Shown: positions 43,699 through 57,030, counted from the first letter of the stretch. The stretch is 64,000 nucleotides of DNA from Cyanobacteria bacterium RI_101 (GCA_016471375.1 WGLZ01000013.1:24267-88266), one strand, 5' to 3'. Numbers and translations: made by a program. The notes: generated by a model from the letters alone, not told the origin.

Positions 43699-43896
43699 AT
43701 GTCTACTCAACAGCAAGCTCGGGCCCTGATGATGCGTCATCACCAAATGATCAAAAACCGTCAGCAGTCCATGTTGAATCGGGCGGCGGCGGAAATCGGC
43801 GTGGAAGTGGAAGACAACTACTGGAGCACGATCCAAGGCAAACCCCAATCTAGCTTCCGGGTCACCTACGACCGCAGTCAGGCGGCGCTGAGCTAG
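43699..43896 (+). CDS. small conserved cyanobacterial protein, 65 residues
   Basis: Soluble, basic and Gln-rich at the start (STQQQARALMMRHHQMIKNR), with a conserved second half (EDNYWSTIQGKPQSSFRVTY). The strong ribosome-binding site GGAGGG about five bases upstream and the extended -10 suggest high expression. I recognise it as a conserved small cyanobacterial hypothetical but know no function. Confidence 0.65.
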   Translation: MSTQQQARALMMRHHQMIKNRQQSMLNRAAAEIGVEVEDNYWSTIQGKPQSSFRVTYDRSQAALS

Positions 43897-43968
43897 GAAT
43901 ATAGGTTGACGCCATTTAGCCTGTCGAAGACGGCGGGGAGTTTAACTCCTCGCCGTTTGCTTTTGAGG

Positions 43969-45225
43969 TTAACCTCGCGCTTTCAACAACCAGAGTCTAA
44001 AAACGCTCCCCGGCCACTCGGGATTCCGACTTTCAGGGTTTGGACTGATAACTTCCAGTTCTCCCCCCATACGGGTCATTAAATCTTGGACGATGGCCAA
44101 GCCCAGACCCGTGCCGGGAATATCTCCTTCCGCTTGTTGTCCCCGATAGCGCCGCTCGAAAATATGGGGCTGGTCCGCTAAGGGAATGCCGTAACCGGTA
44201 TCGGCGATAGCCAAGCCCTGCCACTGTTCGGGGTTTTGGGGATGGGCGCAGGGGGAAAGGGTAACCGTCCCCTGGGAGGGCGTGTATTTGAGGGCGTTAT
44301 CCAAAATATTGCTCAACACTTCCCGCAAGCTGGGGGGATGGGCCAGAACCGCCGGCAAAGGGCCGTCTAGCTGACAGGAAAGGGTTATGGCTTTCTCCTG
44401 GGCAATGGCTCCCTCCGCTAATAAAATCGGCTGGAGAATCTCTTCCCAACGCAGGGGGGTCAGGGACAACGCCCCCTGGGGCAGGAGCAAGGGCGGCTCG
44501 GCGCCGCTCAGCGCCTCGATCGACCAATCAGTGGATAAGTCCGTATCCCGCTCCTCGCTAAAGCGTTCCAATAACTCCTGGAGGTGTTGCCCTTCCCGCT
44601 CGATACCTTCCGCCAAACTCTGAAGCTTCGCGTCCCCAGACCAGCGCCGGAGCAGAAGTTTCCCGAAGGTGCGGAGCGCCGTCAGGGGGTTTTTCAACTG
44701 ATGGAGCAGATCCCGCCACTGTTCCTGGGCTTGTTGATAGCGTTGGCGCTCCCACCGCCAACCCCGCCGGAGTTGAAACTGCCGCAAATCCCAAAGACAG
44801 GCGATGGCTAAGGTCTGGGCGAATAATTCCAACTGTCGGCGCTCTCCCTCTTGCCAAGCCGCGCCGTAGCGTTGGGTCACCAATAAACCGAGAACCTGCT
44901 CCTGGTGCAGGAGGGGCAAAACCAAAGGCTGTTCCCGTTCCTGGGGCGCCGCTAGAACCTTGGCGGGAAGAGGATTAGCCAGCGCAGAGGAGAATAACTC
45001 TGGCTCTGGAGCGTCGGCGCCCTCCCGTGGTAAGCTGGTAAACCCGCTATCGGGAGTCCCCCATTCCCCTAGAGTGACGACGGTTTCTCCTCCCGTCTGG
45101 AGCGGCGCCGGAGTCAAATACAGCCCGCCCCAATCCATCGTCACCGTTTGTTGCAAAAGCCGAATCTGCGACTGACAAAGGGTCATTAGCTCCGGGCTGG
45201 GGACATACTCAAGGGGAACGGCCAT
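43969..45225 (-). CDS. GAF-domain sensor histidine kinase
   Basis: 418 residues from ATG 45225. The N-terminal 150 residues are GAF-like (EYVPSPELMTLCQSQIRLLQ; LVLPLLHQEQVLGLLVTQRY). HisKA has the phospho-His in LLHQLKNPLTALRTFGKLLL. The ATPase domain shows VLSNILDNALKYTP, IADTGYGIPLAD, FERRYRG and GTGLGLAIV. There is no receiver or membrane segment. It resembles cyanobacterial cytosolic kinases of the HKNPLTA subclass. No response regulator is adjacent on the same strand. Confidence 0.9.
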   Translation of the reverse strand: MAVPLEYVPSPELMTLCQSQIRLLQQTVTMDWGGLYLTPAPLQTGGETVVTLGEWGTPDSGFTSLPREGADAPEPELFSSALANPLPAKVLAAPQEREQPLVLPLLHQEQVLGLLVTQRYGAAWQEGERRQLELFAQTLAIACLWDLRQFQLRRGWRWERQRYQQAQEQWRDLLHQLKNPLTALRTFGKLLLRRWSGDAKLQSLAEGIEREGQHLQELLERFSEERDTDLSTDWSIEALSGAEPPLLLPQGALSLTPLRWEEILQPILLAEGAIAQEKAITLSCQLDGPLPAVLAHPPSLREVLSNILDNALKYTPSQGTVTLSPCAHPQNPEQWQGLAIADTGYGIPLADQPHIFERRYRGQQAEGDIPGTGLGLAIVQDLMTRMGGELEVISPNPESRNPEWPGSVFRLWLLKARG

Positions 45226-45379
45226 GGAACGCCTAACCAAATGTAAAGAAAAAATAAGTTTTGTTAAGGATCTAGACCGGGCTTCCTCGGTATTCCCAGG
45301 GGAGAAAACCTAGACCTCTAGGCTCTTTCCGGCGCTTTCGACCCTTTCGGCGGCGGCTTAAGTTGCGCCATCCTTTCTC

Positions 45380-45408
45380 TTGCGTTTCCTGACTAGATCG
45401 GCTATGAT
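45380..45408 (+). promoter_or_regulatory. predicted promoter of the basic 106-residue protein gene
   Basis: TTGCGT at 45380-45385 and TATGAT at 45403-45408 are spaced by 17 bases and lie 57 bases before the TTG start. The -10 matches 5 of 6 positions. Prediction only. Confidence 0.45.
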
Positions 45409-45465
45409 CGGCACGGCTTTTGTAACTAGGATTACAGCGTCTCGCTGAAATAGGAGGTAACTGGG

Positions 45466-45786
45466 TTGGCACGTAAACGTAAACGGAAAAGTCGTCGTCG
45501 CCAAGAAGGGCGCAAAATTCTGGAGCTTGTCCCCCAATTTAACATAGAGAGCGGAGAGGATAAGCCCGTCACGGCGGCTCGGAAATATATCCAAGCCCAA
45601 GGGATTTGCCCCCCGGCTCTGGTCATTGTAAAACGAAACGAGCACACCACCGACAGATTTTTCTGGGCGGAGAAGGGTTTGTTCGGCGCTCAGTATGTCG
45701 AGGAAAACCATTTTCTCTTCCCCAGCCTCCGGGAATTCCAACCCCCCGTCCCGGTAAAAACTCCCGCCGCCGCCGTCGCGGTTTAG
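45466..45786 (+). CDS. conserved cyanobacterial basic protein
   Basis: 106 residues. The first 17 are very basic (RKRKRKSRRRQEGRK), which suggests nucleic-acid or ribosome binding. The rest is highly conserved in my memory of cyanobacterial genomes: VTAARKYIQAQGICPPAL, NEHTTDRFFWAEKGLFGAQY and EENHFLFPSLRE. The TTG start is decided by AGGAGGT at 45452-45458, seven bases upstream, and by the lack of any earlier ATG. purU starts 36 bases after its stop. Function unknown. Confidence 0.75.
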   Translation: MARKRKRKSRRRQEGRKILELVPQFNIESGEDKPVTAARKYIQAQGICPPALVIVKRNEHTTDRFFWAEKGLFGAQYVEENHFLFPSLREFQPPVPVKTPAAAVAV

Positions 45787-45822
45787 GCCCGGCTTCCTTT
45801 TTGGGAGTCCTCGTCTTTTTCT

Positions 45823-46671
45823 ATGATCACCGCCACGCTCCTAGTGTCTTGTCCCGACGCTCGGGGCTTAGTGGCCCGATTGTCGAACTTTATTTGGTCT
45901 CATAACGGCAATATTATCCACGCCGACCACCACCGAGATCAAGTCCGCAACTGTTTTCTCTCCCGTTTGGAATGGGAGCTAGAGGGCTTTCTTCTCCCTC
46001 GGGAGTCCATTGGCCCTGCTTTTTCTCGGTTAGCGGAGGAACTGGACGCCGCCTGGCAACTCTCTTTCTCCGACCAGCGCCGCCGGTTATCGATTTGGGT
46101 CGGTAAGCAAAATCACTGCTTGCTGGATCTGCTCTGGCGCCGGCAAGCGGGGGAGTTGCGGGCGGAGATTCCTCTGATTATTAGCAACCATCCCGAGCTG
46201 GAGGGTCTGGCCCGACAGTACGACGTTGATTTTTATCATCTTCCCATTACTCCGGCCACTAAAGCCCAACAGGAGGAGCGGGAATTGGAACTGCTATCGG
46301 AGTACCAAATCGACGGCGTGATTTTAGCCAAATACATGCAGGTGTTAAGCGCCGAGTTTATCGCCCGCTTCCCCCGCGTTATTAATATTCACCATTCTTT
46401 CCTGCCGGCCTTTCCGGGGGCGAATCCCTACCAGCGGGCTTATGAACGAGGCGTCAAACTCATCGGCGCCACGGCCCATTACGTGACCGAGGAATTGGAC
46501 GCGGGCCCCATTATTACCCAGGAGGTGATTCCCGTCAGTCACCGGGACTCCGTGGGGGATCTCGTTCGTAAGGGCCGGGACGCGGAGCGGGCGGCGCTGT
46601 CGAAAGCGGTCTATCTCCATTTGGAAAATCGGGTTTTAGCCTACGGCAATCGCACCGTCATTTTTGACTAG
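45823..46671 (+). CDS. purU: formyltetrahydrofolate deformylase
   Basis: 282 residues. An N-terminal ACT domain (TATLLVSCPDARGLVARLSN) precedes the formyltransferase fold with catalytic Asn/His/Asp segments: VINIHHSFLPAFPGANPY (His) and DAGPIITQEVIPVSH (Asp). It releases formate from 10-formyltetrahydrofolate (EC 3.5.1.10), balancing the one-carbon pool. The length is normal. It is on the same strand as the upstream basic-protein gene and the downstream fabG. Confidence 0.95.
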   Translation: MITATLLVSCPDARGLVARLSNFIWSHNGNIIHADHHRDQVRNCFLSRLEWELEGFLLPRESIGPAFSRLAEELDAAWQLSFSDQRRRLSIWVGKQNHCLLDLLWRRQAGELRAEIPLIISNHPELEGLARQYDVDFYHLPITPATKAQQEERELELLSEYQIDGVILAKYMQVLSAEFIARFPRVINIHHSFLPAFPGANPYQRAYERGVKLIGATAHYVTEELDAGPIITQEVIPVSHRDSVGDLVRKGRDAERAALSKAVYLHLENRVLAYGNRTVIFD

Positions 46672-46731
46672 GGACTAGGGGGTCTCTTCCCTTAAAATGG
46701 AAAGATTGTCCCGTTAAACCTAGGAGAGTGA

Positions 46732-47481
<750 letters not shown>

Positions 47482-47560
47482 GGTCCGCCTGGTTTAAACA
47501 GGTCGGTTTCCTGGGAAGCCTTCAAGACTTAAAAACCAAAAGACCCTTGCCCGGCGCTAG

Positions 47561-49303
<1,743 letters not shown>

Positions 49304-49325
49304 TTCCTTCCTTGGGTTATCCCTA

Positions 49326-50495
49326 ATGACCGATCCCTACCATTGGTTAACAGAGTCCTTAACCACTCTCCGCCAAGCCCATTGGTATCGCTCCCCTCAA
49401 CCGCTGGAAAGTCCTTCGGGGCCGGAAATCCGCCTAGAGGGGCGCCGGTTGGTCAATTTCGCCAGTAACGATTACTTAGGATTAACCCAGGACCCGCGGC
49501 TCAAGGCCGCGGCCCAACGCGCCCTAGAAATCTGGGGAACCGGTAGTTCCGGCTCCCCTCTCCTGAGCGGCTACGGCCCTCTCCAGGCGGAGTTAGAGGA
49601 GAAACTAGCCCGCTGGAAAGGCGCGGAGGCGGCGCTGGTTTTTAGCTCTGGTTATTTAGCGAATGTGGGGACGGTTTTGGCCCTAGTCGGCCCTAGAGAC
49701 CTAATCCTAGCCGATGAGTATAATCATTCTAGTCTCAAGCGCGGCGCCCAACTGAGCGGGGCCAAAGTTTGCGCCTATCCCCATCTCGATATGGCGGCGC
49801 TGTCGGATTTATTAGAAAAATATCGAGCCCAAGCCCGGCGCTGTTTAATTCTCAGCGACGGCGTTTTTAGCATGGACGGGGATATTTGTCCTTTACCAGA
49901 ATTGCTGGATTTGGCTGAACATTACCGCGCCATGGCGCTCGTCGACGACGCCCACGCCACCGGCGTTTTGGGGCCCGCCGGCGCCGGGAGTCGGGACTAT
50001 TTTCAAGGCCAGGGTTTTACCGTGCCGCAGTTTCTGCAAATGGGCACCCTCAGTAAAGCCCTGGGCAGTTTAGGCGGTTACGTCGCCGGGCGCCGGGAAT
50101 GGATCGAATTTTTACGGAACCGGGCCGCCACTTGGGTTTACAGTACCGCCTTAGCTCCCGCCAATCTGGCCGCGGCGCTGGCCGCCGTCGAGATTATCCA
50201 AACCGAGCCGGAACATCTGGGAAAATTGTGGGATAACGTCCGTTTTTTGCGGGAAAAATTAACCGCTCTACCCTTGGCGCGACTCCCCTCCCAGTCCCCT
50301 ATCCTAGGAATAGGCTTGCCGAATGCCCAGAGCGCCTTAGCAATGTCCCAAAATCTGCGGGAATTGGGCTTCTTTGCCCCGGCTATCCGGCCCCCCACCG
50401 TTCCCACCAGTCGCCTTCGCTTGTCTTTGATGACCCGCCATCAACCTTCCCATCTTCAGGGACTCGTTAACGCCCTCAAAGCCTTGAGCGCCTAA
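49326..50495 (+). CDS. bioF: 8-amino-7-oxononanoate synthase
   Basis: 389 residues, fold type I PLP enzyme that joins pimeloyl thioester and alanine in biotin synthesis (EC 2.3.1.47). [16 protein letters not shown] is typical; [10 protein letters not shown] holds the cofactor aspartate, and the PLP lysine is in [29 protein letters not shown] near the end is the BioF signature, favouring it over KBL or SPT homologues. Other bio genes are not in the window. It starts 22 bases after groEL2. Confidence 0.9.
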   Translation: MTDPYHWLTESLTTLRQAHWYRSPQPLESPSGPEIRLEGRRLVNFASNDYLGLTQDPRLKAAAQRALEIWGTGSSGSPLLSGYGPLQAELEEKLARWKGAEAALVFSSGYLANVGTVLALVGPRDLILADEYNHSSLKRGAQLSGAKVCAYPHLDMAALSDLLEKYRAQARRCLILSDGVFSMDGDICPLPELLDLAEHYRAMALVDDAHATGVLGPAGAGSRDYFQGQGFTVPQFLQMGTLSKALGSLGGYVAGRREWIEFLRNRAATWVYSTALAPANLAAALAAVEIIQTEPEHLGKLWDNVRFLREKLTALPLARLPSQSPILGIGLPNAQSALAMSQNLRELGFFAPAIRPPTVPTSRLRLSLMTRHQPSHLQGLVNALKALSA

Positions 50496-50549
50496 GACGG
50501 GGATAAAGGGAAATTCTCCTTCCGGTTCTTGCGTCTTGAGACTGTCGCT

Positions 50550-53324
50550 ATGCAATGTTTGAACTGTCATTATGACAATCTGCCGCCGGATACAGACTAT
50601 TGTCCCCGCTGTAAAATCCATCTTCCCTCCCTCTTGCGAGACGTCTTACCGGCGGGGACGGGGTTGCGGGGAGACACCTACTGTGTGGATTACGCCATTG
50701 GTCGGGGGAGTTTTGGCGTCACTTACCGAGCCCGCCACGGGATCTTGCAGGAAACCTTTGCGATTAAGGAGTTCTACCCGACGGAATTTGTGATCCGCGA
50801 CCAACGCGATCAAAGCGTCAGCGTCCTAGAGCAACATCAGTATTCTTTCCAGCGGGCTCTGCACCGTTTTCGCAATGAAGGGCAAATTCTAGCCCGTTTA
50901 GACCACCCCAATATCGTCCGGGTCTACGACCTCTTTGAAGAGCGGGAAACGGCCTACATGGTGATGGAGTTGATCGAGGGCGCGCCCCTGTCCCGCATTC
51001 TTAAAAATCAACCCAACCGCCGTTTGCCCCTGCCCAGGGTGGAAACCATCGTCGAGCAGTTGGTCTCCGCTCTGACGGCGCTTCACCAAGAGGACGTCTA
51101 TCATCTGGATTTGAAGCCGGAGAATCTGATTCTCACCCCCGATAATCGCGTTCATCTCATCGACTTCGGCGCCGCTAAACAAGCTCGGGACGCCCAGCGC
51201 CGGGAAACTCGCCTCTTTACGGAAAGTTACGCGCCCCCGGAGCTAATGACGGGGGGAACCCTAGGCCCGGAAAGCGATTTGTTTGAATTGGGAATGCTGA
51301 TTCACCAATTAATCACGGGCAAACTACCGCCCCCGGCGCTGGAGCGCTTGGCGGAGGGGGATACCTGGCGCCCGGAGGAGTTGATTCCCCCCTGGGATTA
51401 TTTAGCGCTTTCGGCGCTGAAACTCCGCCGAGAAGAGCGCCCGGCCAGCGTTCAAGCCTGGTGGTCCGCGCCCAATCAACGGCGCCGTCTGACCGCGGAA
51501 GAACCCCTCATTAAACAGAGCGTCAAATCCCTGCGGGGTTATTTTCTACACCCCGAATTGGCCCAATCTCGCTGCCAACTCCGCCTAGGTCGGGGGGCGC
51601 TCCGACAGGTGGCGGGACTTTCCCCCGCCCTTGTCCTGACCATTTCCGCGGGGGGAGCCGCCTTGTTTGACGTCAATACGGGCAATGTTCTCTGGGAAAT
51701 TGACGCCCCCATTGACCGAGGCCTGGTCAGCTTGAATCAAAAATATTTAATCGCCAGCTATCGAGCCTCGGTCTATGTCTGGAGTCTAGCCACCGGCAAA
51801 TTCATCCAACAATTTCAAGGTTTAGCGGGGCCCATCGCCAGCCTCAGCGTCAGCGCCGAGAATCATTTGGCCTGTTGCGGGCAAGGTCAGGAAGAGGTTC
51901 TAGTTTGGGATCTGCTTTCGGGGCAATGTTTAGAATCTTTTCAACGCTCCCAGGGCGCCCTCTCTGTGGCGACGCTGAGTCCCAATGGGCGCTATCTAGC
52001 CGCGGGGGACCACTATGGGCAAATTTGGCTTTGGGAGCGCCCGGCGGGACAAGAAGCGTTATGTTTGCAGGGTCATCAGGAAGCGATAGACTGTCTTGTC
52101 TTTAATCCCCAGAGCGACGTCTTGGCCAGCGGCAGTCGCGACCGCACCATCCAGCTATGGACTCTACCCTCCGGGCAACCGGGGGAGCGCCTTAAGGGAC
52201 ATTTGGATTGGGTGGAAACCCTAGCCTTCAGCCTTGACGGTCGCTATTTACTCTCCGGCGCTCACCTGAACGATAAATCTCTGCGGATTTGGGATCTACA
52301 AGCGAGCAAGGAAATTCGGCGCTTGCGGGGTCACGACAACCGGGTCGTCGCCGCCGACTTCGCCCCCGATTATCCCCGGGTGGTCTCCGGGGGGTACGAC
52401 GACGCCATCCGATTTTGGGACGCGGAAACGGAATGGGAACAGGGGCAACTCAAACGCCATGGGAACTGGCTCTCGGCGCTGGCCTGTAGCGCCGACGGGG
52501 CGCTCATCGCCTCCAGCGCCCAGACCGGAGAAATTCAACTTTGGAATCGACCCACAGGCAAACGGGTTAATACTTTAACCGGACACCGAGACCGAGTCAC
52601 GAGTCTAGCTTTCAGCGGCGACGGGCGTTTTCTCCTCTCCGGGGGGTGGGACAAAACCCTACGGCTTTGGGACGTCGCCTACGGCAACGTCGCCCGGGCT
52701 TTCCCGAATCATGAAGGCTGGATTTGCGCCGCGGCCATCAGCCCCAATCAACAATACATCGCCTCCGCCGGTTGGGAGACGATTGTCCGGCTCTGGGAAC
52801 TCACCGAGCGCTGGCAATTTTTATTGGGGCACCGGCCCCAGCGCCTCCTGAAAGGCCATAGCGACCATGTTACCAGCCTCGCCTTTAGCGCCGATAATCG
52901 TCTCTTGGTCACCGGGAGTAAGGATCAAACCCTGCGGCTCTGGGAGGTGGACTCCGGCCAGGAAGTCCTGCAACTAACCGGACATAAGCACCATGTTCAA
53001 TGCGTCGCCTTCAGCCCCGACGGTCAATTTATCGCTTCTGGCAGTTGGGACGGCTCCGTGCGGCTCTGGCATCAGGCGTCGGGGAAACAACTCAAGCCAG
53101 CCTTCAAGCATAATACCTACATTAATACTTTGGCCTATAGCGGCGACGGTCGCTACCTGGCCGCGGGGGGACGGGACGGCGTCATTTATATTTGGGACTT
53201 GCTCAACGCCCAGAAATTCAAAACGCTCCAGGGGCACACAAGCAGTATCCAGCGCCTCGTTTTTTACCAAAATCTGTTGATCGCGGGGGATCGAGACGGA
53301 GTTATTCGAGGCTGGGCGATTTGA
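50550..53324 (+). CDS. Ser/Thr kinase with zinc ribbon and C-terminal WD40 propeller
   Basis: 924 residues from ATG 50550. A zinc-ribbon-like start (CLNCHYDNLPPDTDYCPRC) precedes a Hanks-type kinase domain at about 38-315: glycine loop IGRGSFGVTYRA, Lys in FAIKEF, catalytic loop YHLDLKPENLIL and IDFGAAKQ. The catalytic loop has Leu instead of Arg (HLD, not HRD), seen in this cyanobacterial subfamily. The rest is about a dozen WD40 blades, enough for one or two propellers (HQEAIDCLVFNPQSDVLASG, LTGHKHHVQCVAFSPDGQFI and others). The propeller probably recruits substrates. No membrane segment. Confidence 0.92.
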   Translation: MQCLNCHYDNLPPDTDYCPRCKIHLPSLLRDVLPAGTGLRGDTYCVDYAIGRGSFGVTYRARHGILQETFAIKEFYPTEFVIRDQRDQSVSVLEQHQYSFQRALHRFRNEGQILARLDHPNIVRVYDLFEERETAYMVMELIEGAPLSRILKNQPNRRLPLPRVETIVEQLVSALTALHQEDVYHLDLKPENLILTPDNRVHLIDFGAAKQARDAQRRETRLFTESYAPPELMTGGTLGPESDLFELGMLIHQLITGKLPPPALERLAEGDTWRPEELIPPWDYLALSALKLRREERPASVQAWWSAPNQRRRLTAEEPLIKQSVKSLRGYFLHPELAQSRCQLRLGRGALRQVAGLSPALVLTISAGGAALFDVNTGNVLWEIDAPIDRGLVSLNQKYLIASYRASVYVWSLATGKFIQQFQGLAGPIASLSVSAENHLACCGQGQEEVLVWDLLSGQCLESFQRSQGALSVATLSPNGRYLAAGDHYGQIWLWERPAGQEALCLQGHQEAIDCLVFNPQSDVLASGSRDRTIQLWTLPSGQPGERLKGHLDWVETLAFSLDGRYLLSGAHLNDKSLRIWDLQASKEIRRLRGHDNRVVAADFAPDYPRVVSGGYDDAIRFWDAETEWEQGQLKRHGNWLSALACSADGALIASSAQTGEIQLWNRPTGKRVNTLTGHRDRVTSLAFSGDGRFLLSGGWDKTLRLWDVAYGNVARAFPNHEGWICAAAISPNQQYIASAGWETIVRLWELTERWQFLLGHRPQRLLKGHSDHVTSLAFSADNRLLVTGSKDQTLRLWEVDSGQEVLQLTGHKHHVQCVAFSPDGQFIASGSWDGSVRLWHQASGKQLKPAFKHNTYINTLAYSGDGRYLAAGGRDGVIYIWDLLNAQKFKTLQGHTSSIQRLVFYQNLLIAGDRDGVIRGWAI

Positions 53325-53340
53325 CTAGGTTAGGGACAGT

Positions 53341-55143
53341 TTAAACCCCCTTCGCCTGGACAATCCAATCCTGTAAGGTTTTGACCGCCGTTTCTAGGGG
53401 CAAAGTCTGGGTCTTTTTCGCCGCCCGCTCTACCACCTCCACTTGACCGTCCTTCAGGGATTTGCCGGTCACAATCCGGTAGGGAATGCCGATTAAATCG
53501 GCGTCTTTGAACTTGACTCCCGCTCGCTCCTCCCGGTCGTCTAGGAGAACATCTACGCCGGCTTCTTGGAAGGATTGGTAAAGCGCCTCGGCGGCGCCGA
53601 CCTGTTGGGCGTCCTTCAGATTGGGAATGACAATGACCACTTCGTAGGGAGCGATGGCGACGGGCCAGATCATGCCGTCCGCGTCGTAGCTCTGCTCGAT
53701 GGCGGCTTGAGCTAGACGGGAAACGCCAATGCCGTAACAGCCCATGACCAGGGGTTTATCCTTGCCGTCCTCGTCCGTAAAGACGGCGCCGAGGGCTTGG
53801 GAATACTTAGTCCCCAGTTGGAAAATATGCCCCACTTCAATGCCCCGGGCGCTTTGGAGGGTCTGACTGGGATCGGCGATTAACCGGTCTCCCGCCTGGG
53901 CTTTACGCAGATCCGCCGTCAGCGCCGGCAATTTTAAATCGGTTCCCCAATTGGCGCCGAAGCGGTGGAAATCGATTTCATTGGCGCCGGTGACAAAATT
54001 TTGCAGGTCAACGACGGTTCGATCCGCCAGGCGTAAAAATTGGGAGTGAAAACCGCTTTTAGGGGCGATATAGCTATCGGCTAAATCCGGGCCGAGGTAA
54101 CCCAGGGGCAAGGGTTGGGCAGTCCATTTTTGCTGACTCTCCGCGTCGGGGACGGTTAATTTCAGAAGGGTTTTGGCTCCATAATTCGGCGCTTGTTTCG
54201 TTAACTCGTTGGTCAGTTTAACCTCGTTAACCGCCTGGTCTCCCCGGATACTGACCAGAACTAAAACTCCCTGACCATTATCAAAAATAGCTTCGTAGAG
54301 CACGTTTTTAACCACGCCGGTGGGGGAGCAGTATTGTTCTAAACTGGCGATGGTGTCGCAACCCGGCGTTTGCTTTTTCTCCAAAACCGTAAAGGGAGAC
54401 GGCGCCGCCTCCGGGGCTAGAGAAACCGCCTTTTCCACATTGGCGCCGTAGTCTCCCGTTTCCGAGTAGAGCACTTCGTCCTCCCCGGCGTCCGCCAGCA
54501 CCATAAATTCCTGGGAACCGGAGCCGCCAATAGCGCCGGAATCCGCCTCCACGGCCCGGAAAGCCAGACCGCACCGGGTCAAAATACGACGGTAAGCTTG
54601 ATCCATCGCCTGGTAGGTTTCCTTCAGACTGGCCTCGTCGGCGTGGAAAGAATAGGCGTCCTTCATAATAAATTCCCGCCCCCGCATCAGTCCAAACCGG
54701 GGGCGAATCTCGTCCCGGAACTTGGTTTGAATTTGATAGAGGTTCACCGGCAACTGCCGATAGGAGCGGATCATCTCCTGGGCGATCTGGGTAATAATCT
54801 CCTCGTGGGTGGGCCCCAGACCCAACTGCCGCCCCGCCCGGTCTTGGAGGGCGAACATAATCCCCTCAGCTTGGGTGTAGGTGTCCCAGCGCCCCGAGGT
54901 CTGCCAGAGTTCCGCCGGTTGCAGTTGGGGCAGTAAACATTCCTGAGCGCCGGTCGCGTTCATTTCCTCCCGCACAATTTGGGAGACTTTTTGCAGAACC
55001 CGCCACATCAGGGGTAAATAGGCGTAAATACCGCTCCCCAGACGTCGAATAAACCCGGCCCGCACCAAGAGCTTATGGCTGGGAATTTCCGCGTCCGCCG
55101 GATCTTCCCGGAGGGTCACCAACAACATCTGAGAGAGTCGCAT
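53341..55143 (-). CDS. proS: prolyl-tRNA synthetase (bacterial type)
   Basis: 600 residues. It charges tRNA-Pro (EC 6.1.1.15). Class II motifs are visible: [20 protein letters not shown] at the start, [37 protein letters not shown] and [15 protein letters not shown]. The insertion (editing) domain lies at about 225-390, as in bacterial ProS. The C-terminal anticodon domain ends near [16 protein letters not shown]. Full length with no break. Confidence 0.97.
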   Translation of the reverse strand: MRLSQMLLVTLREDPADAEIPSHKLLVRAGFIRRLGSGIYAYLPLMWRVLQKVSQIVREEMNATGAQECLLPQLQPAELWQTSGRWDTYTQAEGIMFALQDRAGRQLGLGPTHEEIITQIAQEMIRSYRQLPVNLYQIQTKFRDEIRPRFGLMRGREFIMKDAYSFHADEASLKETYQAMDQAYRRILTRCGLAFRAVEADSGAIGGSGSQEFMVLADAGEDEVLYSETGDYGANVEKAVSLAPEAAPSPFTVLEKKQTPGCDTIASLEQYCSPTGVVKNVLYEAIFDNGQGVLVLVSIRGDQAVNEVKLTNELTKQAPNYGAKTLLKLTVPDAESQQKWTAQPLPLGYLGPDLADSYIAPKSGFHSQFLRLADRTVVDLQNFVTGANEIDFHRFGANWGTDLKLPALTADLRKAQAGDRLIADPSQTLQSARGIEVGHIFQLGTKYSQALGAVFTDEDGKDKPLVMGCYGIGVSRLAQAAIEQSYDADGMIWPVAIAPYEVVIVIPNLKDAQQVGAAEALYQSFQEAGVDVLLDDREERAGVKFKDADLIGIPYRIVTGKSLKDGQVEVVERAAKKTQTLPLETAVKTLQDWIVQAKGV

Positions 55144-55214
55144 CGCGCTAGGGGGAATGGGGGCAAAGGGGCAAGGGTTTATTATGCCACGGGCGCCGCG
55201 CCTTGCGGTTGGGG

Positions 55215-56387
55215 TTAAAAGCGCCCGCCGGCGGTCAGTCCAATTAATCCGCCCGCAATCACCAACCAGGCGGAATTGACCCGCCAGCGCCAGAGCGCCA
55301 GACCCGCCGTTATTGTGAGCAAAACCGTTAGGGGATCGACCCAGGCGCTTTGGGCGAGGGTAAAACTGACTCCCGCCATTAAGCCTAAAGACGCCGCGTT
55401 AACGCCGTCCAGAAACCCGCTTAACCAGGGAGAACTCCGTAGGCGAGGGGCCCAGGGATGGGTTAAACGCACGAGAATAAAGGCTGGCAGAAAGATACCG
55501 ATAGTGCCCGCCACGGCGCCGGCGTTCCCTGCTAGGAGATAACCGACAAAAGTGGCGGTGGTAAAAACCGGGCCCGGCGTGAACTGGCCGATGGCCACCG
55601 CGTCTAACAGTTGTTGGGGGGTGAGCCACTGGTTTTGCTCGACTAATTCCCGTTGTAAAAAAGCGAGGAGAACGTAACCGCTCCCGTAGAGAACGGCGCC
55701 GATTTTGAGAAAAATGAGAAAGACCGTTCCGGCGCCGGGAAGGGGAGGGGAGGTCGGGGCGGTTTGGGCGAAAAGCAAGGGTAGGAAAAATCCCATCTGC
55801 CCCCATTTTTTGACGCCCTGACCCAGGAGCATCACCCCGACGCCGAGGGCTAACAAAAGGGCGATTTCCGACCAGCCGAGGAAGTAGCCGACCAGCGCCG
55901 CCAGCGCCGCGCCCCAGGTCAGTCGATTTTTCAGGGCCTTCTGTCCCAACTTCCAGAGCGCCTGTAGAATCACGGCGATAATGACGGGCTTAACGCCGTA
56001 CATAACCCCCTCCACCTGGGGCAGGGTTTGGTATTGGCCGTAGAGCGCCGCTAAAATCCAGACCAGGGTCATGGCCGGGAGAATAAAACAAGCGCCCGCA
56101 ATCCAGAGACCCCAGTCCTTCCCCCTGGCGTAGCCAATATGAATGGCCAGTTCCGTGGAATTGGGCCCCGGAATCAGATTCGCTAAACCTATTAAATCCA
56201 GCAGTTCTTCCTGGGTCAGCCACCGGCGCCGCTCCACAATTTCTTGGTTCATCAGGGCGACGTGGGCCGCGGGGCCCCCAAAGGCGACGGTTCCCAGACG
56301 AAAGAAGACCCCGGCTAATTCTCCTAAACGTCGGCGCTTTTGCTGGGGGGACAGCGCCGCGAAATCCCTGTCGGAAGAGTCTGCCAT
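55215..56387 (-). CDS. chrA: chromate transporter (CHR family), two-domain
   Basis: 390 residues from ATG 56387, polytopic. Both halves show CHR repeats: [20 protein letters not shown] with [20 protein letters not shown], and [20 protein letters not shown] with [20 protein letters not shown]. These proteins export chromate or sulfate-like anions; the physiological substrate in a cyanobacterium without chromium stress is unclear. An upstream in-frame ATG at 56441 would overlap the region in front of the divergent GerMN gene and adds no conserved residues. Confidence 0.92.
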   Translation of the reverse strand: MADSSDRDFAALSPQQKRRRLGELAGVFFRLGTVAFGGPAAHVALMNQEIVERRRWLTQEELLDLIGLANLIPGPNSTELAIHIGYARGKDWGLWIAGACFILPAMTLVWILAALYGQYQTLPQVEGVMYGVKPVIIAVILQALWKLGQKALKNRLTWGAALAALVGYFLGWSEIALLLALGVGVMLLGQGVKKWGQMGFFLPLLFAQTAPTSPPLPGAGTVFLIFLKIGAVLYGSGYVLLAFLQRELVEQNQWLTPQQLLDAVAIGQFTPGPVFTTATFVGYLLAGNAGAVAGTIGIFLPAFILVRLTHPWAPRLRSSPWLSGFLDGVNAASLGLMAGVSFTLAQSAWVDPLTVLLTITAGLALWRWRVNSAWLVIAGGLIGLTAGGRF

Positions 56388-56454
56388 AATGGAAAAAAGA
56401 GGGGACGCCGCCCCAAATTGTGGCATATTTTCCAGTACCAATCAGGGGGACGCG

Positions 56455-57030
56455 ATGGCGGATAGCGAAAATCAATCCTTTGGCGCGCTCCGGCGCTTTA
56501 GTGTCGGGGCGCTGATTGTCCTAGCTCTGGGAACCGGTTTGGCCTGGTGGGCCGGTTTTAACCTGCGCTCCCTAGCCCCGCCCTCGAAGACACAGCAGTC
56601 GGTTTCCGCCCAAGACCCCGCCATCTACGGCCTCGGCGCCGACGGCCAGTTAGTTCCCCAAAAAATTAACCTCCCCGCCGGCTTAACCCCGGAAGCGGCC
56701 CTGCAAAATCGCCTGGTGGCGCTCCTCAATCCTCCCCCCGGTTTCGCCAGCGCCGTGCCGACCCAGACTAAACTCCTCGGCGCTCGTTTGACGCCCCAAG
56801 GCATTGAGGTCAATCTTTCCCCGGAATTTACCGGCGGCGGCGGCAGTTCCAGTCAGATCGCTCGTCTGGGGCAAATCCTCTACACCGCCACCCAAAGCGA
56901 CCCCGACGCGCCCCTCTGGCTTCAGGTGGCGGGTCAACCCCTAGACGCCTTGGGGGGAGAAGGCTTAATGGTGGATCAACCCCTAACCCGTCGGAGTTTC
57001 GCCGAAAATTTTGAGCTAACGGCGCCGTAG
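56455..57030 (+). CDS. GerMN-domain membrane protein
   Basis: 191 residues from ATG 56455. One transmembrane helix at about 16-38 (GALIVLALGTGLAWWAGFN) anchors a periplasmic GerMN-type domain at about 75-190 (LTPEAALQNRLVALLNPP; GIEVNLSPEFTGGGGSSSQI). In spore formers GerM takes part in germination and envelope remodelling; the cyanobacterial relatives have no proven role. It is divergent from chrA and is the last ordinary gene before the DUF29 array. Confidence 0.78.
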   Translation: MADSENQSFGALRRFSVGALIVLALGTGLAWWAGFNLRSLAPPSKTQQSVSAQDPAIYGLGADGQLVPQKINLPAGLTPEAALQNRLVALLNPPPGFASAVPTQTKLLGARLTPQGIEVNLSPEFTGGGGSSSQIARLGQILYTATQSDPDAPLWLQVAGQPLDALGGEGLMVDQPLTRRSFAENFELTAP

